DNA from: Melieria omissa
Taxonomy: Eukaryota; Arthropoda; Insecta; Diptera; Ulidiidae
NCBI GenBank assembly: GCA_963971225.1
Contig: OZ020268.1
Coordinates: forward strand, 8,785,532-8,849,531
Direction: 5' to 3'
DNA length: 64,000 nucleotides
In this document: positions 1 to 10,675 of the stretch, in pieces
Position numbering within the stretch: position 1 is the stretch's first letter
Layout of the letters: every line of letters starts with the position of its first letter
The notes under the pieces: model-generated
Seen by the model: the letters and a program-made list of their open reading frames with translations, nothing else
Database searches by the model: none
Told to the model about the DNA's origin: nothing
Translations under genes and position numbers: made by a program

Positions 1-669
1 GAAAAATCACTTCAGCACAATATTTCAATATTTTCATTAGCAGTTATGCATATTCTTTTTACTTTTTCAACACTGTGTGTGCACTTTTTCCTTCTCTGCT
101 TCTTCTTCTCCTGCTTCGTTCCTCTTTTCGATTGCGGCAACTGCCGAAAAAATTCTTCGATTTTTCACACACAGTTCTCAAACAAAAAACATGACGAAAA
201 AATACTTTTCATTACTCATTTTACAGCCCCATGGCCACCACTTTATTCTTACGTTAACTTTGTCAAATTTTTGGCGATTTTAAAGAAGAAATTTATGGTT
301 TTTCCTGCGCTCAAGATGAGAAACGAAAATTTTTAGAAATTGCACGACGACACGAACGACAAACGAGGAAACCGAAGAAACTCTCCCACCAATTCTCCAA
401 TGATGGCGTCCGTTCGGCCAGCGTTGCATCGATGTGTACTTGCTCCTCACACGAATATTCGTAGCAAAGCGAGGCCGATTGTACAAAACTTGCGCAGAAT
501 TTTGAATCCTGCCTTCCAAACACTTCCTTAAGCAGCTGATTGCCAAACTTGATGTTTTTGTCAAGTCTGTTGTCTTCTTGTGTGTTTGCTTTTGATTTTT
601 CGGAGACATCATTCGTGACGAAATTTCCGTTTCGAAGTAAGAAAAACAGTTGTAACATACAAAAAAAAC

Positions 670-1065
670 ATGAGCGGAAAGATAGAAGTAGCACTTCCCG
701 ATGAGGAACTCGACTGGATTCAGATGCGCCGCAACTTCGAGGACGACCTGCCGGAGACCACCAAGGAGAAGATGTTGCGCAAAATCAAGGAGAATCCGGT
801 AGTGCCAATTGGTAAGCGACGACAGCAAATTGCAAATTATATAAGTGCATTGCATTTACGACAACGCAATAAAATGTTCGCCCCCCTCTACTCGCCAGGT
901 TGTTTGGCAACGGCCGCTGCCCTCAGTTACGGCCTGTACAACTTCCGCACAGGGAACCGTCGCATGTCGCAGATAATGATGCGCACCCGTATCGCCGCTC
1001 AGGGCTTTACCGTGCTCGCGCTGGTCGCGGGCGTGGTCATGACCTATGACAAGAAGGACAAGTAG
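670..1065 (+). CDS. HIGD2A: HIG1 domain protein, HIGD2A type (two exons)
   Basis: Small inner-mitochondrial-membrane protein of the HIG1/Rcf1 family, which supports assembly and stability of cytochrome c oxidase and respiratory supercomplexes. Coding exons are 670-811 and 899-1065. The 87-bp intron starts GTAAGC and ends CGCCAG; it is in frame and has no stop, so the raw ORF reads straight through it. Splicing joins ...NPVVPIG to CLATAAALSYGLYNF, which restores the conserved family block; unspliced reading would put 29 foreign residues inside it. The spliced protein is about 102 aa, normal for the family. It has an acidic N-terminal part, a first membrane segment at about residues 48-62, the loop RTGNRRMSQIMMRTRIAAQG typical of HIG1 domains, a second membrane segment, and a lysine-rich end (YDKKDK). 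The start was chosen at the ATG in context AAAACATGAG. The symbol follows resemblance to the vertebrate type-2A member; insects may carry paralogues. Confidence 0.93.
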   Translation: MSGKIEVALPDEELDWIQMRRNFEDDLPETTKEKMLRKIKENPVVPIGKRRQQIANYISALHLRQRNKMFAPLYSPGCLATAAALSYGLYNFRTGNRRMSQIMMRTRIAAQGFTVLALVAGVVMTYDKKDK

Positions 1066-2220
1066 AAACGCGCCGCCGAGACCACAATCCCCTCCACAAC
1101 TCCGCCAACATTACTGCTGCGTGTTTCCTCGATGCGTGTCGGACACTAATCTGATGCTTAGGTTTAAATTGATCCTTTAAGTTATACACAAGGAAGCCCT
1201 GTTTATTATTTTATACATAATGCAATTATTTAAGATAATCTAAAAACAAATACTAATACTGTGAACACTGATTCGAAGAGAAGGCTGGCTGTCGCCGGCT
1301 CTTTTGTCACAGCACACACCAGCAAAATAAATTCGATTTATGGCCTTTGAAGTGTATGTGTTTTCTTGCGCGTGAAAAATTCGGCAGCGCAAAAGTCCAC
1401 TGACCACAATTCCAACAACAACTTTTTATAACATGTACCCACTAGGTATGCTGGACACCAGTGGCGTAAACAGAATTTAATTTTAAAAGTTTCCTACACA
1501 ACTTTTGAGGCAAATATAATTTAATACCATATTTGTTGTTGTTGTTATACCATATTTGTTAATACTAAATTTGTTGTGACAAACAAATATTTGAGAGGGT
1601 TTAAACCATTAAATCCTCTTACGTGCGCCGCAAAAGTGTGAGTTTCACTTGCACACGTGCACAAGGTCGCTACTTGATTGGGGCCCAAAGATGGCCCAGC
1701 GCTTCCAGAACGTACTGCACTGTATATTTCTGCAACACACAATGATAACGAAGATGGAACGTTCAGCGAAGATCGAAAGGAAGTCTACTCGATCGGTCTT
1801 GTAAAATATGGATATCGGAGATAGATATCGGATATCGGAGATAGGAAACAAATTATTTCATCATAAAATATTTTTAAGGCCGACTTGTTCTAGTCCCATA
1901 TACCATACCCATACATACAATTTCCGGTCTAGCCACGCGTTTGGATGGTGGATTGTGTGGTGACCATGTGACAGACGTGGAAAAGGATAATTGAGAAAAA
2001 TTTATTCTTTTGAAGTCTCACATCTTTTCAAGTGGGTGTCACAAACCTTAAGCCGGATTGAATAATAAATGTGATGGCAGCTGTAAATAGACACCAAATG
2101 GACTTTAAGCGGACTATGCGAATGACTGGGCCGTACGATCACCGTGCAGGGTGAGTGGGGCAAAAATGATTTAATTTTGGCATGGATTCCTTACAAAACG
2201 GAAAAACGAAGTGAAACCAT
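1066..2220. other. Intergenic DNA downstream of HIG1
   Basis: Contains the probable 3' UTR and then AT-rich DNA. Minor features are a TTG run near 1530 and an imperfect repeat of GATATCGGAGATA at about 1811-1848. No coding potential is recognisable; the short ORFs have no protein-like composition. Confidence 0.5.
1326..1331 (+). promoter_or_regulatory. Poly(A) signal for the HIG1 gene
   Basis: Canonical AATAAA about 260 bp past the HIG1 stop codon, on the same strand, followed within 30 bp by a GT-rich stretch (GAAGTGTATGTGTTTTC) that could serve as the downstream element. The assignment is by position only. Confidence 0.5.
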
Positions 2221-2854
2221 ATCGTCGCTGGAATAAAGAAACAGTGTAAGTGCCACATACACTATTATTCGATAATTGCACCATTGGATAGACAATCCTT
2301 TAATCTATTAGAAAAATCTTTAGTTTTCTTAAATATCTTTTTGGCTCACCAATTTATTCGCGAAAAACGTATTTGTATAATAATAGTGTAAGTACCACAA
2401 TTGTTTACAAATAGTGTATGGTGCACTTACATTATTTTTAAGTAAATCCCAACAAAATTCTTAAATATTAAAATAACGTAAAGTATTTTACTTCATTATA
2501 TTGCTGAAAACTTTTGCAGGCAGCTTAAAAATGTGAATAATAAAATAGTGTAACATCGACATACATCAATTCATTTTTATAAATATGCAAACAAAATTTG
2601 AAATGAAATAGTGTATCCGTGTTGTACACTATTTTATTTCTTTAAATTTTATCAATTCCTTGAAGCCTTCGAACAAACAAAACGGTGTATAAGCGTATAC
2701 ATCATTTCAAATCTTTATATACACTGTTTTAATTTTAAGAAAGTATTATACACTGTTTTATACCGTATAAAAACTATATTATACTATATTAGTTATAAGG
2801 AATAGAGCCTATATAATTATATAATTCCTATCAATTTGCTTCTATATTGCATAT

Positions 2855-3157
2855 ATGATGAAAAATACCTTCACATTATACCGGCAAAAGTGCCAAGTGC
2901 AGTGCAAGTACAAATGCAGTGAATTGTTTTCCGAACAGGATCGGATTGAAATAAATGAAGAGTTTTGGAGTTTAGCCAACTTTGCCAAGCAAGCGCAATT
3001 TAAAAATAATACCATCCTAACCAGACCGGGCAAAAGGATGACAGTGAGCTCAAACAGGCGACAAAAAAGTTTTGAGTTAGGCTACGTGAATAAAAAGTTT
3101 GCAAGCAAATTTTATCTCAAAACGCTGAATGTGTCTAATGGAACTGTCATGGTTTAA
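2855..3157 (+). pseudogene. Transposon-encoded protein, N-terminal fragment
   Basis: A 100-residue reading frame inside the 2.29-kb transposon. It has the pattern of a widespread arthropod transposon-associated domain: paired cysteines (KCQVQCKYKC), then a segment like R-I-x-I-N-E-x-F-W-S-L-A with a following F-A-K-Q-A-Q-F, a basic run, and the ending F-x-L-K-T-L-N-V-S-N-G-T-V. I recognise this pattern from memory only and cannot name the family with certainty. The frame stops where the catalytic part would be expected, so it is a remnant rather than a host gene. Confidence 0.55.
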
Positions 3158-3660
3158 AAAAAGAAAAGTTCGGGAAAAGATTTCACATTAGACAGTCGTG
3201 GAATCCAGCGCAAGAATAAAAAAATGATGTATTAGTGTTAAGCTACGTTAGGTCACATAATACTTCATTTCTCTGCGTTGAGGCTCATTACGTACGAAAA
3301 AGTTCAACGCGATTATACCTATCTCTCAACTTAAATATTACTCGGAATTTTGAGTTCTTTAAGGGATTGCATCTCAATTCTATGATTAAGTATCACAAAT
3401 ATAAACAAATCTTTACAACGAATATAACAACGCTTTTCATCAGCCAAAAAAAAAGATGCTTGCACAAAATTGTTTGTTTATAAAAATGCAGTCGATAAAA
3501 ATTTGTAATTTGTTCACAAGTCAGTTCTTTTCATTATACATAAAAGTAATTAAGGATTGCAAGCACGATAGCTCCCAACTTTTCTTTCAAACGGATTGGG
3601 AAGCGGAGCAGTTCAACAGTATACCAGAAAATCCACCAAAGATGGTTCGAAAAACATGGA

Positions 3661-3861
3661 CTTCAAAAAAGTCAAGCTAAAAAATACTCCTCACATCTTC
3701 CGGTATCTGCAGCCAAACAGCGGGACTTATTAAAACTATGTGCTCAAGGATTACTGAATAAAGCAGCTGAATCGTTTTTTGAGAACTTACAGACCTCAAA
3801 ATTGGTAAGGGATTGCTTACCGGAACCAGACATTTCGGAAGATGATGAAAGTGATGGTTAA
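3661..3861 (+). pseudogene. Transposon-encoded protein, C-terminal fragment
   Basis: An open frame with no ATG of its own, reading ...SSHLPVSAAKQRDLLKLC... and ending in an acidic tail (PEPDISEDDESDG, stop). The block in which serine-rich residues precede an AAK-x-x-DLL-x-LC motif resembles the C-terminal signature found in the same class of transposon proteins as the 2855-3157 fragment. Both lie on one strand inside the same inverted ends, in the right order, with about 500 bp of non-coding DNA between them. This is best read as an internally deleted transposase gene. Confidence 0.45.
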
Positions 3862-4527
3862 ATTAATTAAATATGTTAAACCAAATCCTGTTTCTATTCC
3901 TTATTACCTAAATTTACATATCTACCTCATGGTGTAACTTCATACCTTATTGTTTATTATTACACACACCTGTTTACCTTTATTATTCTTTTATTTGTCT
4001 TACATTTATGTATGTATTCACTTCATGTAAATTCATACTTATAATAAATCATTCGCAATTGGGCATCATTCGAACCGCGGGCATATATTCTCTCTATTCA
4101 TTCTGTGACCATAACATAAGGTCATTTACGCTGTTTTTTGTTCTGTTTTTACTTTGAATTAAAATAATAAATTAGTATATAATTGGAAATGAAATGATGT
4201 ATCCCATACAAATAAAATAGTGTATAATGATTTCATATAAAAATGTTCAAAGATAAAATAGTGTATAAGCAGATGCTTTCAGAAAAATGGGCTTCAATGG
4301 TATTTCTAAGTAAACATGATTACATTTTTTTTTGGTGGATTAACAGCTAAGGTATCAGTGAAAAGTATGGTGCATTTAAGATGTAAATATTTTTAATAAG
4401 ACGCGGACAATTAAAGTTCAAAGTAGATCGATTGGATTATAAAAACTTCCAATACGTTTTTCTTAAAACTATACTTTTCATGTTACACTATTTCATTATT
4501 CCAGCGACGATATTATTATTGCCGGGG

Positions 4528-5400
4528 AATGTGCACTGAGACCTAAAAGATCTATTTTGCCCCCTTCTTGGCCTTCACAGTTCGTCCGTGAGTCCAGTAT
4601 ACAAGATGAATCTTAGTACATCTCCTAAGCCTTTGGAAACTTAGTCCGAACCTGGTATAATAAAATCACCCAGATGCTTTTTTCGTTTGTATATTAGTGC
4701 ACGGCATATGCCTAGTATGTGTATTGCAGTTTCATTGTCATGCACACAGAACCTACAGAGTTCGTTCACCCTGATACCTAGTTTGGTTAGATGATAGTTC
4801 AATCTACAATGCCCTGTCAATAAACCTGTGATAATCCTTAGATTATTCTTTGAGAGACTCATACATTCCTCGAACCTTTTCTTGTTATAAGCACCAATAA
4901 CCAATTTGGAATGTTCAAGGTCTGGTTGATTTTCCCAGTATTGATTCTGGATGGTTATCTCGTCTTTCCTGGAAAGGATAGATAGTGCACCTTTGCCTAG
5001 ACCGCAGAAAGGTTCTGGGCCGACGAAAGGGGTAGACGCCCCCTTCTTGCAAGTTTGTCGACCTGCTCATTTCCATTAATACCGGCGTATTAATTCATTC
5101 AGCTTTTCAAGGCATTCCGGCACCAATTTCTCCTAATGCCTCGATTGCCGCTTGGCTGTCTGACAGGATAGCGATCCTCCGGTTTCGGTATTTCCTCACC
5201 AGATTGAAGTGAGCGCACCTTTCAGTGGCGTATATTTCCGCCTAGAAAATGGTGGTGTGCTTTCCTGTAGGTTCAGAGTATCTAATCCTCGGTCCATAGA
5301 CCCCGATTCCTGTACCCTACTTCGTTAGAGAGAAATCTGTGTACCAGGAAATCATGTACTGATCTATCAGATATGTCTCCGATATACCTACCCAACTTAT
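4528..5400 (-). mobile_element. LINE 3' end with RNase H domain, degenerate
   Basis: Read on the minus strand from about 5345, conceptual translation gives a decayed RNase H domain: YTDFSLTK, then G-T-G-I-G-V-Y, later AEIYATERCAHFNL and AILSDSQAAIEAL. These carry the D, E and D positions expected of the catalytic site, but in-frame stops interrupt them. Further down, 4641-4904 is open and contains LLTGHCRLNYHLTKLGI followed by a C-x2-C-x8-H-x4-C type knuckle (CRFCVHDNETAIHILGIC). This arrangement is typical of the end of ORF2 in RNase H-bearing non-LTR retrotransposons (I/R1/Loa-like). A second copy of the same 3' end is at 27340. The 5' part of the element is absent. Confidence 0.85.
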
Positions 5401-8400
5401 TTTATTACTAAATTTAAACTAAACCATATTTGCGACCTACAATTTTTGTAACTGAACGAAAACCTCTGCGGGCTTTAGTCATTTTAGTGGAATTTCAAAT
5501 AACCAAGAATGGAAATGAAAATATGATTATCAAGAATAACGATTTAACTATGTCCGCCCATTCTTCAACTGGCTGGCACGCGAGATGACTCTTGAAGGAC
5601 ATTCCTTTCGCCTCCTTGTCGGCATGCGATCAACTGCGGACATAATCATTGGTAAACAACTTTTACACGTTACTTACTTTTCGTCTCAACTGCGTACAAA
5701 AATAAAACAATCGAATGTTTTTGTTTCTCTTTTCTCAGAATTCCTCCATATGGTGGGGAACTCTCAATTGAATTTTTCTTTATTTCAGATTTGTGTGTTG
5801 CTGTTCATTGTTGTGGTTTATAATTGTTAAATTTTGTTTGGTTGTTGCGAATTTCGCCAATTACAATTTTGAATTACAATTTCCAACAGTCGACTGGACT
5901 GTTGCTTAGCATCTGCTAAATTTTGGCTGCTTTGCTGCACATTTTGCTTGGCCTGACAAAGGTTCAATCTGTGTCTGTGTGTGTGTGATTTAATGCTCTA
6001 TTGTTATTTACGCTTGTTTCCTTCAATTGTATATAATTACATGTTCTTGTTTTTTTTACAATTTTCTGTTAAATTCTTGCTGCAATCATTTAGAGTTACA
6101 AGTCGACTTGCAGTTATTTTAATATTATTATTACATGATTAACAAAAGTGGATTTAATATGCATGAATATCAAACAAAAAATACAAATCAAAGAAGTGAT
6201 GAAAAATGACGGACATGAAGGACACAAGTGCAGATGTGGGAGGAAAACTGAGAAACCCGGAAAATTGGTTGCTGTGTAGTTGCTGACTTGCACTTAATAA
6301 TGCGACAATGATTTGATTATTCATTTACTTCATTTATTATGGTTTTCTGTTTAGTTTTGCTTTGTTAAGTTTGTTTAGTTTTAACATTATTAATTGCAAG
6401 TGCTGTCGATTTGTTTTTGGTTTTTTGATTTTGATTTTTTTATGCGCTTTTTTATATGAACTTTTCCATTTTCATTTTACTGACCAACGTCAGTCTGTGG
6501 CGTCAATTCCAACCGTCAAGACGGTTGGGTTTTAAATAATTTTTTTTTTAATTTTTTTTATCTTTTTGCATATTTTGTGGTTGTTGGTTTTTTGTAGTTC
6601 ATTGTCTGCACGAACGATTAAAGTGGAAAACTCACTAATTTTCCGTGCATCGGCCGCGTGCGATCGCCCGCCTAATGACTGGACAGCTCGCAGCGAGTCG
6701 TCGTCAACTTGCAACTTGCACTCTGTGTGTGGCGCAACTTTACGGCGCTTTGCAAGGAAACGAAAGGGGGAGAACTACACATTTTCAAATATGCTTTACT
6801 GCTGTGTTTTACTTTACTTATTACATTTTTGTTGAAAATCATTACATTTTTTTATAATTTTTCTTTTAATTTTCGAAAAAGGCACAATACCTTCCATCTT
6901 TTGCAATTAACAACTGAACAATTTGCAGCTGTTTGGTTTAATTTTTTTTGTTTTTGTTATATTTTTTTTGTCAATCGCTACTCAACTCAACTCAAAGTGG
7001 AATTGCAGCTGCAAACGCGAATTTCAAACATTTTCGCACTAATGTAAAATCAAATATGTAAACAAAAAACTAAAAAGGTTTTACTTTTGTTTTTAGCAGA
7101 TTTCACTTTTTTTGCTTTGCTCAATTCTTAGCGGATTTCGCATCTTCCACTGTGAGTTAACAAATTTTCAATTTCTCAAAATGTATAGTTTTTTTGCTTC
7201 AACTAAATTAAAATATTGTTTAGCGCTTCTTGGACGTGCCAGCCACATAGCGCGGATTTTATGCTTCTTCTTCCCATCTTTCTTTTCTTCTTACTCTTCT
7301 TCATTCTGCTTGCCTTATGAACTAATATTTTTTTAAGGTTTTTTATTTTAATTTTTTATCTTTAGATATCATTTCATTCTATTTGCTTTCTAGCGAAGTC
7401 ATACATTGATATATATTTAATGACTTCTTGCTGCTGCTGCACAGTTAAATGTTCAAAATCAAAAACAGAAACTGAAATTTCGGCATGTTGCTGCTGCCGC
7501 GATCTTGCAATCGAATACTAAAGTCAATGTGTTAGCTTTCATGAGTTGGCAGCAGTAGCAATGCTGCTGACAGGCTAAATTGCATCTAACCTAATTCGGG
7601 GAGGGGGGCAGAGGGCAGGTCGCACGAAATCGGACTTTCTTTACTACTTTAGAGGGACGCTACGCAACAACAACTAGTGCCTGCAGTTAGATCTAAGTGA
7701 GACAGCAGTCACGAACATGCACACAATTTTTGAGAGCGTCCTCGATTTAGGGCCTCGAAATGCGCATTCTCACTGCGAGTGCTGCAAACTGTTCCGACAA
7801 CAGAATCGCTTTTGACTTTGCTTCATCGTCTAGTGGACCAATCCAAACTGTGTAACAAGTTTGCCAGAGCGCAGTCATTGCTTGGCTGACGGCTTCGCAA
7901 TTGAAGCATACTTGACGGTTTTCAGCACCGCTTTTGATTCCATGTAAGCTTCGTGGCCGGGAGTTGCGTATCTGCCGCTTTCAGCAGCGTCCTTCACGCG
8001 GTTGTTTGTCGCAATGACAGCGCCGAACGTGGCAATATTGTCACACAGTCTGCCCGGTCCACACACGAAGTCAACATTTTTGAATTTTACACTGACGGCG
8101 GATTCTTTCATATATACCTCCGCGTCGCTAATATTTGTTGCATGTTTTTCAATATTTAATTTTTTCTTTGTTGCAATTTTATATACAATTGCCTTGCGAA
8201 AACTAGTTAATTTAAAGAAAGTAAAAATTACTGCCGCGAGCAGCCATATCTATAAATATCTTGAAAATTAACAAAGTGTATATCATCAAATTATAATGCA
8301 AAATTTAAACAATTTTAGTACTTAATCTGCGGAGAAATGGGAAACAAATTTTCAACTTTAGTTACTCATTAATTCGAAAAACCTAAGTGAGTGCAACATG

Positions 8401-10675
8401 CGCAATTTCGTGCCAACAATTGTGCACGGATATGGTAAGTAAAAAAAATATCCGGCACAGCTGCTTCATGCTTCAGGGACGTACAAATCACATACGCGGG
8501 ACGCTGTGTGGTTATTGAAAAATTCATCAAATCAACAACTCATACACACACTCACATTGCCGGCGCAGACGATTAGTTTCTATGCTCAGTTCGACGACGC
8601 AGGCGAACGAATTTCGTTCGTGTGCAAAATACGCGCTAAATAATATTCTACATACGTTTTGTTGGTTTTTGTTTTGTGCCATGACAATTAAAATAATGTT
8701 GTCATGTTGGTCTCTCACTCACTTGTTCTGTGTTTTCGTTGCTGGCTTAGCCATGCAAACGCTGCTTTTGGCGGCCTGCTACACCGGCCTTGTTTAATAT
8801 CACTCACACACACACCCTTCTCGCATTCAATCGGGCAGGCTTAGAGGAACAGAACGAAAGGAAAACGCGCCTAGTTTCTTTTGGTATTTGTTGTTGTTGT
8901 TAAAATATATATATATCACAACAATTTTGCAATTATCTAAAATCAATGTAATGAAACGCAAGTGTTGACGTTGTTGCGTAACTGAGCATAGAAATTAATT
9001 GTCTAAGCGATCGGGCAACTATCGACTAAGCCATACGCACTTTACTCAAGCCAATGCAATGATAAACTTTCTATGTTGAGATTAACGCAAACAAAAAGTC
9101 ATTACCGCACAATATTAACACACAGACAGTCCTCGAACTAAACGCTCGCTAGGCATACAACTTTACAATTTATTGGTCTGAAGTTGGCGTCGCCAGCCTT
9201 TGTCCAGTAGTAGAAAAAGTCCAAGGCTGTGAAGGCTCCGACTGCCACTGTCACAAGTGTGCCGTAGACATTTGTGACAGCCAAAAGAGGAGAGGTATTT
9301 AAACTTTATGAAGAACTCAAGCAAGTGGATCGTGTGACTAAATTGTAATAACGATGAAATATACGGAAATAAGAAGACCTGTGCGGCATTGAAACTACAA
9401 TAAAACTAATTGGAAAGACGGTTGGAGCGTCGATTTGGTTTGGTCCGTTTGTCGGTTTGTTCGTCGTTTGGCTATTTGGAGCGCTTTGAGCTGTTGCTTC
9501 AATTCACGGACCCAAACATGAGCACGCCCAGCTCCCGTGCAAAGCAATGTTGTGTGTGTGTTGTAGTGCTTCACACATTCGCTTACAAGTTGTTAGCATA
9601 GGTTCTTAAACGTATAAATAGCTTTGCCATGTCCGCGCTTTTCCACTATATACCTATACATATATGTATATATATATATATTCACAAAATATTAACTATA
9701 TTAATATAATACATATATCACGTATATTTCATGTCCGTTTCAAGTGGGAGCAGTGCAGTGAAGTGAACGAAAATGGAACTAAAACAGCACGACGGGATGG
9801 AAAGGGAGTGACGTAGCGGACATGGCACGGATATATGGGCGGTCGTTGGGTCTAACTAAATCGGCCCACATCAACTGAAAAACAGAGGAAGCGGAGGCTT
9901 ATATAAATTCCAACTAAAGCGGAAGTGACGTCAACAAACTAAAATTGCACAAGGCGCCGGCTAATTGCCATCAGCTGATTTGTTACATTCAGCGCTACGT
10001 AACGAGTGGCATTGCCAACGAGTTAGTGTCCCTTTCCATATGCTGAACTTTAAATTTTTTACAATTTTTATTAGCATTATTTTAATTTTTTTGTGTGTTC
10101 ATTGAGCAAAATACACAAAGTTACACGGTTTTCGTCTGTAAGTGGAGCTGTGTCTGCAGTTGAACGCTTTCATTTTTTTGTTTGGGGGGGTGGGGGTTGT
10201 AGAAATTTAAAACAAATAAATAATTTCGTATTAACAAAAGAAAAGCGAATAAAAGAAGTGAACAAAAAATAAAGCAGTAATTGCTGCAGTTGTATTAGGG
10301 AACGGGTGAAGTTGTTGAGTGGATAGTGCGTAGGTTTGTGTGATAATTGGTATGTGCATGTATGCTTGTAAATAATTTATAACATTTAACAAAAAAGTGG
10401 GAAAAGAAGCATTAATTAAATGTATGTATTAATAATGAAAATTTCTTGCTGTTATAATTATGTTAATATGAACAGAATCAGCGAATCAGCGCCTTGAAAG
10501 AGGTGGCAACGTACAATAAATAACGATGAGTTGTGTGTGTGTGTGTGTGTGTATGTGTGTGGTGTGGCGGTATGGCGGAGGGTACGCATATTAGGGAAGG
10601 CCGCCGTTGGCACTGCTTCGAACTGAAAGAAAAATTACCTCGCCACGCGCTTGCGGGCTTGCACGCTTAGTGGCT
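5401..10675. other. Intergenic DNA, no gene recognised
   Basis: About 5.3 kb of AT-rich DNA between the LINE fragment and the 3' end of the KIAA0232-like gene. It contains poly-T tracts, a perfect hairpin at 6509-6528, a TA-repeat near 9660-9682, and a TG repeat near 10531. Short ORFs (5585-5830, 7875-8111 on minus, 8582-8797) have no recognisable domain. A potential poly(A) signal for the minus-strand gene is AATAAA on the minus strand at about 10077-10082, but distance makes this uncertain. Confidence 0.5.
10531..10562. repeat. TG dinucleotide microsatellite
   Basis: An almost uninterrupted run of TG units with one TA interruption, lying about 115 bp beyond the stop codon of the minus-strand KIAA0232-like gene, so possibly in its 3' UTR. 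Confidence 0.85.

Larger units (their letters stand above)
2221..4511. mobile_element. DNA transposon with 30-bp terminal inverted repeats
   Basis: The left end begins ATCGTCGCTGGAATAAAGAA and the right end, read on the opposite strand, begins ATCGTCGCTGGAATAATGAA; 27 of the first 30 bases agree. Between the ends the motif AATAGTGTA recurs at least seven times in both orientations, mostly near the two ends (about 2390, 2412, 2546, 2607 and 4210-4270). That pattern is typical of subterminal transposase-binding repeats. Two coding remnants on the + strand (2855-3157 and 3661-3861) resemble the N-terminal and C-terminal parts of one arthropod transposon-associated protein; the middle is missing, so the element looks like a non-autonomous deletion derivative. 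No convincing target duplication is visible beyond AT at each edge. The superfamily is not assigned. Confidence 0.85.

Noticed and set aside
280..855. 191-codon minus-strand ORF over the HIG1 gene
   Set aside because: It is antisense to the HIG1 first exon and intron and has no domain; the sense strand has a clear conserved protein.
812..898. Open reading through the HIG1 intron
   Set aside because: The 29 intron codons would interrupt the conserved PVVPIGCLAT block; consensus splice sites remove them in frame.
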